Notes: generated from the letters alone by a model not told the origin. 64,000 nucleotides of DNA from Coenobita brevimanus (GCA_032717465.1 CM064732.1:34013455-34077454); one strand, 5' to 3'. Positions 1-11,451 are shown, counted from the stretch's first letter. Numbers and translations: made by a program.

Positions 1-171
1 TCTTCATTAATTAAATAAGAATGAATAAGCTAGGGAAGATAGACGTTAGATTAATTTCTGGAGGGGTGAAAAAAATATAATAGTATTGTAGGAATGAAAA
101 TTCATTAATATTCATACAGCGTGCAACTTCTTGAATATCAATCCTTTTTAAGCTAATATTTATTTGTCTCT

Positions 172-2137
172 ATTTATCTATCTTGCCGGACGCCTCAATC
201 CCGTTTGGGGTCGCCACAAACAAATCGCCTCCAAGTCGCCCTGTCCCCCGACATTTCACTTCCCTGCTCCCAATTCACACACCCCCTCTCTCATATACCT
301 CTCCATCCCATCCCTCCATCTCATCCTCGGCCTCCCCCAGGTTCCCCCCTCCACCTCACTCACATACACTCTCTTCGTCAGTCTTTCACCCTCCATCCTC
401 TCCACATGCCCAAACCACCTCAGTGTGTTCCTCATAACGCTTCCTATCACATCCACATCCACACCACAACGCTCCTTTATATCCTCATTCGTCAGCCTGT
501 CTCTCCATGTGACTCCACAGGCACCTCTTAAATAACTCATTTCCACTGATCTCACTCTAGACTTGTGTCCTTCCAACAACGTCCAAGCTTCACTTCCATA
601 CGTTAGAGTTGGTATCACAATACTGTCATGTAGTAACTTTTTCACTTCCATGCTCACTTCCCTGTTTCTTATCACTGCTTTCAAAGAACCAGCAACCTTT
701 CTTCCCTGCTGTACCCTTTCAAGCACTTCACCCTCCAAACCTGCATCCTTACTCATCACACTACCCAAGTACTTAAACGTACTCACATTTTCCAATTCCT
801 CACCATCCAACCTCGCTGTACATTCACTGACTTCACCTCTCTCAAAGACCATCACTATACTCTTCCCTACATTCACCTTTAGATTCTGTTTTTTACACAC
901 TCTCCCAAACTCATCCACCAAGCTTTGCAGCTCCCCTTCGTCTTCACTCAACAACACAGTATCATCTGCAAACGACAGTACAGGGAGTTTCCAAACACTA
1001 TCCTCTCTCACCAGGGCCACTCCAACATCCACTACCCTACCTTCTACCTCTTTTATTACCCCATCCATGTACAGATTGAACAACCATGGAGACATGACAC
1101 ATCCCTGTTTCAACCCAACTTTCAAAGAGAAAAATTCACTTAGTTCACCATCCACACGCACCGCAGCCTTCGCACCATCGTACTACTCTTCACAGCATTC
1201 AACAACTTCCCATCTACTCCATATATTCTTAATACTTTCCACAATCCTTGTCTATCCACCCTGTCATATGCTTTCTCCAAATCCATGAAAGCCGCATACA
1301 ACTTCTTTCCCTTCTCTAGAAACTTTTCCACTTAAGATCTAAGAATGAATATTTGATCTACACAACCTCTTCCCTTCCTAAAGCTTTCCTGTGCTTCTCC
1401 AACTAATTTCTCTGTTCTTTCTCTAACTCTGTCAATAAGTATCCTACCATACACTTTTCCTATTATACTAAGAAGACAAATGCCCCTATGATTACCACAC
1501 ACTTCTTTTTCCCCTTTTCCTTTGTACAAGGGAATAATAACAGTATACCTGATTTCCAATCCTCCGGGACTCCACCTTCCTCCCAGGCCAATCTGCACAT
1601 CTTCCACATCCATTCTACTACTATCTCTCCCCCATGCTTCAGCATTTCACCACACACTTCATCAATCCTGGGGCTTTCCCCGATTTAACTTTCTTCATTG
1701 CTTCCACAACTTATATCCTACTGATTTCTTCCTGTCTTCTCACCTCCCTCCTTCTCCCAGCCATTCCCCAGCCACTTATACTCTCATTACTTCCATCCTC
1801 TATGTTCAACAATCCCTTAAAGTGTTCTCTCCATCTGCTCACTTTTTCTCCCTTCTCCACTAGTAATCTACCATTTTTATCTTTCACTCCCCTGCTAACT
1901 TCACTTCCACCCTGTCTTACTCTTTTCACCTCTTTCCACAACATTTTCTTACAGTCCCTCCACTTTACACTCAAATTCCTTCCAAATTCCTCATCCACTC
2001 TCTTCTTACTCTCTCTTACTAATCTTTTCACCTCTCTCTTTCTTTCTACATATAACTCTCTCTTCTGCCTCTCAACTTCTTCCACGCCCCTATTTCTCAT
2101 CCATTCATTGTATGCTTTCTTCTTTTGTGCTACTAGA
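172..2137 (-). mobile_element. LINE-1a copy A, 5'-truncated non-LTR retrotransposon with (GATA)n-type tail
   Basis: This minus-strand copy matches the plus-strand copies at 6025-8737 and 13646-15161 almost base for base. Its 3' end lies at the left, where the terminal segment reads into a degenerate GATA tail (172-187). Its 5' truncation lies near 2137, where similarity to the other copies stops inside the linker between endonuclease and RT. The layout (RT, thumb and a C-terminal segment with GSEAW and RWFGHV motifs) is typical of RTE-like LINEs. That clade assignment is by eye and not phylogenetic. Confidence 0.9.
256..2137 (-). pseudogene. Broken LINE-1a reverse transcriptase (copy A)
   Basis: Several frames on the minus strand together cover the RT. 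1711-2137 encodes the basic linker. 1463-1657 and 1332-1613 carry APGIDGV-type sequence and PLYKGKG. 1140-1331 carries the MDLEKAYDRVDRQG block. 256-1161 carries KQGCVMSPWLFNLYMDG and the catalytic FADD (961-972), then the thumb and RWFGHVERM. At least three frameshifts break the gene, including a 5-nt insertion near 1540 that is also present in copy B. In life the protein would copy element RNA at a nicked chromosomal target. This copy cannot make a complete protein. Confidence 0.88.
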
Positions 2138-2510
2138 AAAAAAATATAAAATGATTCATAAGATTTTGGGACGAAAAAAAGCACAGAAAATAAGTGAAAA
2201 GACACAGAAACAATCCACTCTGTACTCACAAAGCACAAGTAAATGGTGGACTGTAGTAATGGGTACAATGCTCTGAATTTCCTTCCATCCCAATGAACTC
2301 AATTTTTTTACACCTATTCTTATTGCACTTAACTCTAAATCTGAACAATCATTTTACAATAAAAAAGAAGTCTTCTAGGTTATGATCTATTTTTATCGAT
2401 GCTAGCGGCCAAATATTTATCAAATACTACAATCACATAAACATCCCCTGTTACACTTTCTAGGTGCCAGCTGCAACCTACCTGTTTCCCTCAAGGGATC
2501 TGTACTTGCC
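2138..2510. other. No recognisable feature
   Basis: AT-rich sequence with no convincing coding or repeat structure. It begins where LINE-1a copy A stops. Confidence 0.5.
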
Positions 2511-2715
2511 TTGACAAATTTTCCCCTTTGGATTTATTTCCCCCTATGGACCCATTTTACCAGTGGTCTTCATCCACCCATCAGTATATTTTCCCACAAC
2601 CTATTTTCCACATGGACCAATTTTCTTAATGGACCCATTTTCCCATGGAGCTCTTTACCTATGAGTCTATTTTTCACCACGGACCTATTTTTACCATGGA
2701 CCTATTTTCCTCCTG
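2511..2715 (+). repeat. Degenerate minisatellite, unit like ATGGACCTATTTTCC
   Basis: A motif of roughly 15-24 bases (ATGGACC followed by a T-run and CCC) recurs about eight times with variable spacing. The open frame across it is a by-product of the repeat. Confidence 0.6.
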
Positions 2716-2770
2716 TGTGCTTAGAGTATCCGGGTGATGATGGATGGCGAGAAATTAATTTACTATAAAC

Positions 2771-2771
<1 letters not shown>

Positions 2772-2822
<51 letters not shown>
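2772..2822. repeat. (GT)n microsatellite
   Basis: About 25 uninterrupted GT units. The tract directly abuts the left end of dispersed repeat R190 (2823-3013). Confidence 0.97.
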
Positions 2823-2824
<2 letters not shown>

Positions 2825-3013
2825 GTAGGTAAAACTAGAAAAAGGATTTTGATGAAACTTGGCAGGATGGTCGGAACTGGGTCCCAGATGGGCAGTTTCA
2901 ATTTTATGCCAATTGATATATGGTGAAGGGGTGACTTGACCCCTAATAATTGTCCCCGCTGGTGCTACACTATGCACATGAGAATGAGGTGGTGGGGCAT
3001 TTCCTTAGAGTTC
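2823..3013 (+). repeat. Dispersed repeat R190, copy 1
   Basis: This segment of about 190 bp is clearly related to 10814-10990. Shared blocks include AAAAAGGATTTTGATGAAAC, GGCAGGATG, CAGTTTCA, a CCCTAA block and GGAGCATTTCC/GGGGCATTTCC. In both places a simple repeat precedes it ((GT)n here, poly-A there) and (GA)n follows it. No coding capacity was seen. Confidence 0.7.
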
Positions 3014-3038
3014 CAGAGAGAGAGAGAGAGAGAGAGAG
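3014..3038. repeat. (GA)n microsatellite
   Basis: A run of GA dinucleotides at the right edge of R190 copy 1. Confidence 0.95.
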
Positions 3039-3086
3039 TTACATCCGCACTCACTGTCTGTTAGTTCATTGATGCACCGAACAGAC

Positions 3087-3160
3087 TTTTTTTTTTTTTT
3101 TTTTTTTTCAACAGACATAGTGGTGGCGGCGGCAGTGGTGGTGGTGGTGGTAGCTGTGGT
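3087..3160. repeat. Poly-T tract followed by GGT/GGC trinucleotide repeat
   Basis: A 22-base T-run (3087-3108) is followed by GGC and GGT units (3120-3160). A second ATG/GTG trinucleotide-rich stretch lies at 3560-3655. Confidence 0.85.
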
Positions 3161-3659
3161 GGGCTTCGTAGTGTTGATCCCCCACTCGTCGCTTGCAGGC
3201 AAACTTGAACTCCTGAATGATTTTACGGATAAGTATTTACTCAAGTTGAAACACAGATCTTGCCTCCACTACGCCTGCCTTGTCTCTGAGGCAGCAAGCC
3301 GGCCCGCTCCTAGCTCTCTCTCTTGAAAAAGACTATGTCAGCAGAATTTGAAAAAGGCCAGACCTTAGGTAAGGGATTTGGGTCACGTAAGCCCTGCTTA
3401 TAACACTTATAGACTACTGGTAGAACATAGTTACAACATACTTACGTACTGCTGGATTACTGGATTACAAGTGGTTACAATTTTCCCTTCCACTGTAGAA
3501 AAATTGTACCTCTTGACACAATTGGGTGAATATTATATACGTAGCTTAGGTACAGTAACAATGATGATGATGATGATGGTGGTGATAGCTGTGATGATGG
3601 TGGTTGCAGTAGCTGTGGTGGTGGAAGTAACTGTGATAATGCTGGTGGTAGCTGTTCAG

Positions 3660-4446
3660 AAACGACTGTGATTTGAGTAAGCGCTATGCGGGCCGTGACA
3701 CACTTACTTCAAAACGAAGCGCGTTTCACATACGGCTCTAATTTGGACAAGTACTGAGCCCGCTTGTACTACGAGGCACTTCTAATTTCTGTAACTCTCT
3801 TAACCACTTCAGTACCAAGTCTGCTAGTTAATTCTTGCAACTTCTGATGGCTTTATTGAGCTAAAGGGAGATGTTTTTGGAGTAGTTAGATGAAGTCTTA
3901 ATTAATCAATTTTTTTCCTGGAGGTGCTACTTTAGATAACTGAAGTATGCTGAATATAGCACGAAGAAAAATAAAATAGAAATATCTTGAACAGGGGGGT
4001 TAAGCAGGAGTGTAACATATGATTGAGGTTTAACGATATCTCTACGTCGAGGGCCTATCTTACTTTATTCTTACTACCCCCAAATGATTTTAGTCAGCTA
4101 TGGATAAACCCCTCTTACTGAACGGGTCAGAAGGTCAAAGATGAAAATAATCGTCTGTATTTAGCGGGACAAAATTTTATATGACATCCTTGAATGGAGA
4201 GGTTAATAATCGGTGTTACTGGGGATTTAAGAGTTTACGTATTATTAAGATACAAAATAAGTAATGGAGACAATATCCAATCCCCTCACTGAAGAAAGAT
4301 GCGACCATCATACACCCACTTGATGTAGTGCTGCCTACTTCTTCCTCACCTCTATCACTTTCTTTTTTCTGTGTCTGCCCTCCTTGCTTCATATTTCTCC
4401 CATCGTCACTGTCATTTTTTTTTTTTTATTAAACTTCATTCCTTCT
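3660..4446. other. No recognisable feature
   Basis: Mostly unique-looking AT-rich sequence without an open frame of note. A short T-run at about 4410-4430 precedes the SINE-like repeat. Confidence 0.5.
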
Positions 4447-4661
4447 CAGGTGGCTTTACGTAGAGTGACAAGCCTAATGGTTTGCTGTAAGTCTGGAAAC
4501 CATTTACAAAGATAGGAGGTAACCATATAACCAACTCATAAGTGTTCCCTATGTGTCAGCAAGTAGGTTGGCGGAAGGTTGCTGCCCATCCCCGTAAAAC
4601 AACTAATTCAAAGACCAACGGCTACCCCTTATGGGATTATGATGCCTGGCTATAGATAGAT
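4447..4661 (+). mobile_element. SINE-like repeat with LINE-1a 3' tail, copy 1
   Basis: The 215-bp sequence starts CAGGTGGCTTTAC and ends in a CTGGC-TATAGATAGAT tail. A second copy lies inverted at 20996-21220, where the last ~40 bases are nearly identical to the 3' end of LINE-1a. The shared terminal block has GGC-ACCCC, GGGATT, CTGGC and ATAGATAGAT. I see no clear pol III A and B boxes in the 5' part. Non-coding; presumably moved by LINE-1a enzymes. Confidence 0.75.
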
Positions 4662-4881
4662 TTAAGAAGGAAAAATATCCCTCGTAAGCTGAATAAATTC
4701 GTCCCTTTAAGGAAAGAAATTTAAAAAAATATACGTACTTAGGTTGATGGGGTTAACTGCATAGTTTATCCATAGCGAAAAAAAGAAAAAAGATTACTTA
4801 AGTTACAACCAGAGCTTTAATAACAGCCTAAAATCTCTGTAATGAATATACCGCTGATTTACCGATGGAAAAGTGGGATTC

Positions 4882-4883
<2 letters not shown>

Positions 4884-4927
<44 letters not shown>
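4884..4927. repeat. (AT)n microsatellite
   Basis: About 20 AT units that run directly into the 5' end of the tRNA-derived SINE. Confidence 0.96.
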
Positions 4928-4929
<2 letters not shown>

Positions 4930-5320
4930 AGCCTCTGTGGTACAGCGGTAGAGTGTGCGTTTCGCACGCTGGTGAGCGCGGGTTCGCCTCCCACCAGAGT
5001 TGTAAAAACTTTGGGAAGCGTTCACCAAGCCACTTGCTACTTTGGCGGACACAAGGGGTGCTGTGGTTGAACCAGTGTCGCATACTAGTATGCTTGTACC
5101 CAGTTGGCTTAAGGCGGCCCGATTACACTTGGTTCACAGACATCCAAAGCCACTACAACACTACAATTACACTCACAAGCACTTCTCACCCTACTTACAG
5201 TCTCTACCAGACAGCCTAAGCCACTTGGTAGAGATACATTGGCTGTAACGTCCCTGCTTCAGTAAGGATAGGCCGGTGGTTCTGCAGTGGACCTCAGCGG
5301 CTGAGGATGATGATGATGAT
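4928..5320 (+). mobile_element. tRNA-derived SINE (SINE-T), copy 1
   Basis: The first ~72 bases resemble a tRNA gene. An A-box-like TGGTACAGCGG is present, then a B-box-like GGTTCGCCTCC in the expected order and spacing. A ~300-bp tRNA-unrelated body follows, ending in GATGATGATGAT and then (AT)n. The same sequence recurs at 46847-47237 (+), 22704-23082 (-), 63401-63750 (-) and 63841 to the window end (+). That repetition shows it is a SINE and not a functional tRNA gene. Confidence 0.88.
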
Positions 5321-5424
5321 ATATATATATATATATATATACGTTCAGTCGGCATGGATTTGGGATTAATGCCGCTTCACACACGTCACTCAATTAACTC
5401 TAAAAGAATCAGTAAATTATGGGC

Positions 5425-5520
5425 ATTAATTTATCCAAATCAGGTGGCGTAAGGAAGAAACTTGCAAATGTTATATTAATTTATCCAAATCAGGTGGCGT
5501 AAGGAAGAAACTTGCAAATG

Positions 5521-5524
<4 letters not shown>
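5425..5524 (+). repeat. Perfect 50-bp tandem duplication
   Basis: The 50-base block at 5425-5474 is repeated without change at 5475-5524, next to a long (AT)n tract. Confidence 0.93.

Positions 5525-5579
<55 letters not shown>
5522..5579. repeat. (AT)n microsatellite
   Basis: About 29 AT units. Reading frames across this tract and the next one are artefacts. Confidence 0.97.
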
Positions 5580-5584
<5 letters not shown>

Positions 5585-5663
5585 TATTTTTATTTTTTCA
5601 TGTGTCCTGATTTTAGTAAATCCTCTGGCTATTCCTCTATTATTTTTATCGTACAAATTAATA

Positions 5664-5675
5664 AACACACACACA

Positions 5676-5765
<90 letters not shown>
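5664..5765. repeat. (CA)n microsatellite
   Basis: About 50 CA units with a single interruption (CATA). Confidence 0.97.
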
Positions 5766-5767
<2 letters not shown>

Positions 5768-6024
5768 TCCTTCTTTATTCAGTCTTTTTACATCTCCTCC
5801 TTTCCCTTTATTTTTACATGGGATTTTTTTCAAAGTCGTTTTGCTTTCCTTGTAAATCAAAGAGCAAAAGTTCTCTGACAATCCCCTGACAGTTTTGAGT
5901 CTTGCCTCCTATCTCCATCATCCCTGAACATTAGAAAGCTTCCTTCCTTCTCACATTCCTCTGTTGGGTAATTTGTGTTGCAATTGCATAAAAATATATC
6001 ATATAGCATTTTTAATACAAATGT

Positions 6025-8737
6025 GGGCGATTGTGTGTGTATGCGCCAACGCAAGATCGTGCTAGAAGAGTGAGAGAAGAGTTCTGGACAAATGTAGAAG
6101 TGTGCATGGAAAAATTTGGAAGGAATGAGAGAGTGTTTTTGATCGGTGATATGCATGGTAAAGTTGGGTATGTGAAGGTGGATGGAATAGTTGGTGAGTG
6201 GGGTGTGCCTGCTGAGATAGATGAGAATGGGAGTGCGTTAGTGGACATTTGTGCTGGGAGGGGGTTGGTGATAGCCAATACCCTCTTCAGGCATAAAATG
6301 ATCCACAGGTATACATGGCGAGTAATGAGAAGGGTGGGTGGTGAACTGAATGAAAGGAAGGCAATGATTGATTATGTGTGTGTGGATGAAAGGATGCGAA
6401 GATGTGTAATGGATGCAAGAGCTTATAGAGATTTGGGGGGTGGACTTTCTGACCACTACTTGATGGTGGCCAGAATTAGGATTCAAGTAAGATGGAGGAA
6501 TAGAAGAAGGGAAAGACGAGAGGAAGGAGTAGTTGCAAGGAGAGTGGAAAGGTTACAAGAGGATGAGAAAAAGGCAGAGTATAAGAGAGAAGTGGAGGAA
6601 CGATTGGGCAAATATGAATTGGAGCAGATGGGAGACGTGGAAGGTGTGTGTAGGATATTTACAGAAGAAATATGTACAGCATGTGATGTGGTGTGTGGAA
6701 GGAAGAGAAGACGGAGGGGGTTGCAAGGAACAGCGTGGTGAACTCAAGAGGTGAGACAGGCTGTGGCACAAAAGAAGAAAGCATACAATGAATGGATGAG
6801 AAATAGGGGCGTGGAAGAAGTTGAGAGGCGGAAGAGAGAGTTATATGTAGAAAGAAAGAAAGAGGTGAAAAGATTAGTAAGAGAGAGTAAGAAGAGAGTG
6901 GATGAGGAATTGGAAGGAATTTGAGTGTAAATTGGAGGGACTGTAAGAAAATGTTCTGGAAAGAGGTGAAAAGAGTAAGACAGGGTGGAAGTGAAGTTAG
7001 CAGGGGAGTGAAAGATAACAATGGTATATTACTAGTGGTGAAGGGAGAAAAAGTGAGCAGATGGAGAGAACACTTTAAGGAATTGTTGAACATAGAGGAT
7101 GGAAGTAATGCGAGTATAAGTGACTGGGGAATACCTGGGAGAAGGAGGGAGGTGAGAAGACAGGAAGAAATCAGTAGGATAGAAGTTGTATAAGCAATGA
7201 AGAAAGTTAAATCGGGGAAAGCCCCAGGAATTGATGGAGTGTGTGGTGAAATGCTGAAGCATGGGGGAGAGATAGTAGTAGAATGGATGTGGAAGATGTG
7301 CAGATTGGCCTGGGAGGAAGGTGGAGTCCCGGAGGACTGGAAATCAGGTATACTGTTATTATTCCCTTGTACAAAGGAAAAGGGGAAAAAGAAGTGTGTG
7401 GTAATCATAGGGGCATTTGTCTTCTTAGTATAATAGGAAAAGTGTATGGTAGGATACTTATTGACAGAGTTAGAGAAAGAACAGAGAAATTAGTTGGAGA
7501 AGAACAGGGAGGCTTTAGGAAGGGAAGAGGTTGTGTAGATCAGATATTCATTCTTAGATCTTTAGTGAAAAAGTTTCTAGAGAAGGGAAAGAAGTTGTAT
7601 GCGGCTTTCATGGATTTGGAGGAAGCATATGACAGGGTGGATAGACAAGGATTGTGGAAAGTGTTAAGAATATATGGAGTAGATGGGAAGTTGTTGAATG
7701 CTGTGAAGAGTATGTACGATGGTGCGAAGGCTGCAGTGCGTGTGGATGGTGAACTAAGTGAATTTTTCTCCTTGAAAGTTGGGTTGAAACAGGGATGTGT
7801 CATGTCTCCATGGTTGTTCAATCTGTACATGGATGGGGTAATAAAAGAGGTACAAGGTAGGGTAGTGGATGATGGAGTGGCCCTGGTGAGAGAGGATAGT
7901 GTTTGGAAACTCCCTTTACTGTTGTTTGCAGATGATACTGTGTTGTTGAGTGAAGACGAAGGGGAGCTGCAAGGCTTGGTGGATGAGTTTGGGAGAGTGT
8001 GTAAGAAACGGAATCTAAAGGTGAATGTAGGGAAGAGTAAAGTGATGGTCTTTGAGAGAGGTGAAGTCAGTGAATGTACAGCGAGGTTGGATGGTGAGGA
8101 ATTGGAAAATGTGAGTACGTTTAAGTACTTGGGTAGTGTGATGAGAAAGGATGGAGGTTTGGAGGGTGAAGTGCTTGAAAGGGTACAGCAGGGAAGAAAG
8201 GTTGCTGGTTCTTTGAAAGCAGTGACAAGAAACAGGGAAGTGAGCATGGAAGTGAAAAAGTTACTACATGACAGTATTGTGATACCAACTAAACGTATGG
8301 AAGTGAAGCTTGGACGTTGTTGGAAGGACACAAGTCAAGAGTGAGAGCTGTGCAAATGAGTTATTTAAGAGGAGCCTGTGGAGTCACATGGAGAGACAGG
8401 CTGACGAATGAGGATATAAAGGAGCGTTGTGGTGTGGATGTGGTTGTGATAGGAAGCGTTATGAGGAACACACTGAGGTGGTTTGGCCATGTGGAGAGGA
8501 TGGAGGGTGAAAGACTGACGAAGAGAGTGTATGTGAGTGAGGTGGAGGGGGGAAGAGGGAGGGGGAGGCCGAGGATGAGATGGAGTGATGGGGTGGAGAG
8601 GTATGTGAGAGAGGGGGGTGTGAGTTGGGAGCAGGGCAGTGAAATGTCGGGGGACAGGGCGACTTGGAGGCGATTTGTTTGTGGCGACCCCAAACGGGAT
8701 TGAGGCGTCTGGCAATAGATAGATAGATAGATAGATT
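6025..8737 (+). mobile_element. LINE-1a copy B, longest copy of the family
   Basis: The element starts within the APE endonuclease coding region (VYAPT motif just after 6030), so it is 5'-truncated. It ends in a clean (GATA)n tail at 8715-8737. It shares more than 2 kb with copies A and C. RTE-type LINEs characteristically end in short tandem repeats, which fits this tail. Confidence 0.92.
6031..8703 (+). pseudogene. LINE-1a endonuclease / reverse transcriptase, frameshifted (copy B)
   Basis: 6031-6741 encodes the C-terminal half of an APE-type endonuclease: VYAPT, a GDMHGKVG block in place of the usual GDLNxHxG, IDYVCV and SDHYLM. The N-terminal catalytic Glu region is missing. RT follows at 7197-8344: KAPGIDG, PLYKGKG, FRKGRGC, MDLEEAYDRV, LKQGCVMSPWLFNLYMDG and FADDT at 7925-7936. 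The C-terminal segment at 8317-8703 has TWRDRLTNED and RWFGHVERM. Breaks include a stop after 6738, a frameshift near 6910, a stop near 7192, a 5-nt insertion near 7353 and a shift near 8290. The intact protein would nick target DNA and prime cDNA synthesis on it. Confidence 0.9.
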
Positions 8738-9357
8738 CTTAATTTTCTAAGCCGGGAGGAAAATGATGGTAGAAATTTTCGTTTGGCTATACCTGTTCTT
8801 GCATTTCTTCGACGAGTTTCTTCTCACATTCCTTGTAAATACTTATTTTTTCTCTCTCTCTACTTTTCACTCAGATATCCTGGTAATAGTAATTCTTTCT
8901 TTTGTATCCACCTCTCCGTAATTTTTGTCCATTATGATATATGGTGGGGTGGTGTAAATAAGAGCTCATTCATACATACTTTTACATACTTGCAGCAAGT
9001 CCCCTACATAAGCCGGATTTAAAGCACACATGACATCAAGGAGACCAGGCCACATACTGGAGTTATAATCTACCAGCCTATATTTTTATTACTCCTTTTT
9101 TAGTTCTCCAGCTTTTCCATCTCTGTCCAACCAGGTGTAAAAAAACGAACTCTTTCTAGAAATATATAGGGAAAGCAACCCCATTTTTTCGTTTTCACAT
9201 GCATACATATTTTTGACCTGTGTGCAGTATGAGGAGGGAAGGTGGGGGAGGGATGGAGGGGGTAGAGGCGGAGGGGAAAATATTGATGGGAAGGTGATGG
9301 GATCTGCTGACTGTGGTGAAATATTTACAGGATCCGCTGAAGTGTTCGGTCCGGAGT
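8738..9357. other. No recognisable feature
   Basis: AT-rich sequence without supported genes. It turns G-rich (GGTGGGGGAGGG-like) from about 9235, leading into the TGGA block. Confidence 0.5.
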
Positions 9358-10720
9358 GATGAATGGATGGATGTGAGGATGGATGGTGGATAAATGGAGG
9401 ATGGTAAGTGGAAAGATAGAAAGATAAATTAACGATGTAAGATAGATGAGTGGATGGATGGAGAGGCAGATGGACGGATAGAAAGAGAGATGCATGAATG
9501 GAAATGAATCGATGGTGGATGGAAAAGTGAATGAATGGGTAAACAAACTGATAGAAGTGGATGGATGGATGAGTGGATGACTGGATGACCGGAGGGATGG
9601 ATGGATGAGTGGATGACTGGATGACCGGAGGGATGGATGGATGGAAGATGAACAGTTGGTGGAAAAGTATATGAACAGATGCATGACAGACGAATGGGAG
9701 GGAAAGATAGAGTAATGTGGTTGGCTAGAGAGATGGAGGGATGAATGGATGGAGAGATGGATGGCTGGATGGGGTAATGGATGGATGAATGATTTAATGC
9801 GATGGTAAATGCTGAATGGTTGAGTGGAATAAGGGGCAAATGGGTGACTAGGTGGAATGGTGGATCGATAGGTGATATAACTGTATGGTGAATGGATGGA
9901 TGATGAATGGATGGCAGAATAGAATGCTGGGTGGGTGAATGGATGGGCAGATGCTAGAGGGCTGAATGAATGAATAGAGAGCTGGATAGTTGTATGGAAT
10001 GATGGTTGCCTGAAGTAATGGATGTATGGATGGTTGAATGAACTGATGAATAAATGATTGAATGATGGCTGTATGGATGATGAATGGATGGAGGGAGGGA
10101 GAGAGGAAGGGATGATGGAAGGATCGATGGATGATGAATGGATGGATAGATGGGTGGGTGGATGAGGAAGTATGGATGAATGGAAGGATGGACGGATGAA
10201 TGGATGGATATTGAGGGTGGATGATGGATTAATGGATGGAGGGATGGGTGGATAGATGGATAGATCGTGAATAGATAAATAGGCGGTAATTGGATGAATA
10301 GATAGATGGTCCTAGATGAATGGAGTGATATACTCGTGGATGGATAGATGAAAGAAAACATGGATGGTTGGAGTCTGGTAGGAAAGTAAGGTCTGTGAGA
10401 GGTAGAGAGAGGAACGAACAAACACGGTTAGGAGTGTGCCATGAATTAAAAAAAGGAAAATGCAAAGAGAACCTTTGACGGATGGGTGGATGAGTGATGA
10501 ATGAATGGAACAATGGAGATGAGAGTCGGGTGGGGCGTACGCTGGGTGAATGACAGGAGGATGGAGGAAAGGGATATGTAAAACAAGGCGAGTGTAGAAG
10601 AGAATAAAGCACGGAGTAATAGTTTGATGAATGATTAGATGGATGAATAGACTGATTTTGCATGGCTGAATGGATAATTGGATGATGTATGTAACCTGGG
10701 AGGAGAGTGGGCTGGATAAG
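9358..10720 (+). repeat. TGGA/ATGGATGA-rich degenerate tetranucleotide domain
   Basis: About 1.3 kb is dominated by diverged ATGG, ATGA and GGAT units. It includes a local 40-bp duplication near 9560-9640 (GATGAGTGGATGACTGGATG). Long Pro/Ser/His-rich minus-strand frames exist only because the repeat lacks stops in that frame. Confidence 0.88.
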
Positions 10721-10780
10721 TAATGGGCAAAGCAAGGATAAGAGGAAAATTTGTAAGTAATGGGAGAGGTGAACATAGGA

Positions 10781-10782
<2 letters not shown>

Positions 10783-10813
<31 letters not shown>
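10783..10813. repeat. Poly-A tract
   Basis: About 30 A residues immediately left of R190 copy 2. Confidence 0.95.
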
Positions 10814-10814
<1 letters not shown>

Positions 10815-10988
10815 AGGAAAAAGGATTTTGATGAAACATGGCAGGATGATTGTAACTGGTTCAGAGATGGCCCAGTTTCAGTTATAAGTCGACTGAAATA
10901 ATTTGAAGGGGCGTTTTGGTCCCTAACATTTATTGTCACCATTGGTGGAAGAGGAGGCGGAGCATTTCCATGAAGTTTCATAACATTC

Positions 10989-10990
<2 letters not shown>
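10814..10990 (+). repeat. Dispersed repeat R190, copy 2
   Basis: Related to 2823-3013 in the same orientation. It shares AAAAAGGATTTTGATGAAAC, GGCAGGATGAT-like, CAGTTTCA and GGAGCATTTCC blocks, and is followed by (GA)n as in copy 1. Confidence 0.7.

Positions 10991-10991
<1 letters not shown>

Positions 10992-11038
<47 letters not shown>
10992..11038. repeat. (GA)n microsatellite
   Basis: About 23 GA units at the right edge of R190 copy 2. Confidence 0.96.
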
Positions 11039-11040
<2 letters not shown>

Positions 11041-11448
11041 CACTTCTCTATACTCATTGATTTTGGCCTCTAAAAATATTCAGTTAAATATTTGCGACTG
11101 CATTTAAGAATTTGGGAAAAATGCAAGTGGAGGTAGACGGATAGGCTGTTAGACAGACTGACAATGAGGCTGATGGAAATTAAGGTTTAAGTGGAACGAG
11201 GATCGAACGCCAGCCATCCAGCTACTCATTCAGCCAGTCAGCCTGCCAGCCAGACAGGCGATGTAGTATGGAGACAGACAGAAACAGACAGACAAGCGGG
11301 CTGATGGTAGTATATGGTTCTTATGGCAAGACTGGACAAGCTGGCAAACATATATATAGACGGGCAAAGAGATAGAGTGATTTGAAGATATACAACATGC
11401 CTTGCTCACGCATATAGTAAATCCATAAGTAACTACATACATATCATA
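11039..11448. other. No gene seen; CAGACAGA-rich stretch
   Basis: Imperfect short repeats of CAGACAG and CAGCCAG type occupy about 11130-11330. Nothing else is recognisable. Confidence 0.5.
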
Positions 11449-11451
11449 CAT

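Noticed and set aside
563..1288. Long Ser/Thr-rich plus-strand frames opposite LINE copy A, and equivalents opposite copies B, C and D
   Set aside because: They are antisense shadows of the purine-rich RT coding strand and recur wherever LINE-1a occurs.
4928..5000. Possible functional tRNA gene
   Set aside because: The tRNA-like head is the start of a repeated SINE with a common 300-bp body. The cloverleaf is degenerate and no single-copy tRNA is seen.
5471..5881. 136-codon minus-strand frame with a long Cys-Val run
   Set aside because: It is the translation of (CA)n and (AT)n microsatellites. Similar frames at 12671-12923, 23088-23396, 32772-33205 and 58817-59106 were rejected for the same reason.
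9325..10981. Several 120-250-codon Ser/Pro/His-rich minus-strand frames
   Set aside because: They arise from the TGGA-rich tetranucleotide array, which lacks stop codons in that frame. No motif or start context supports a gene.
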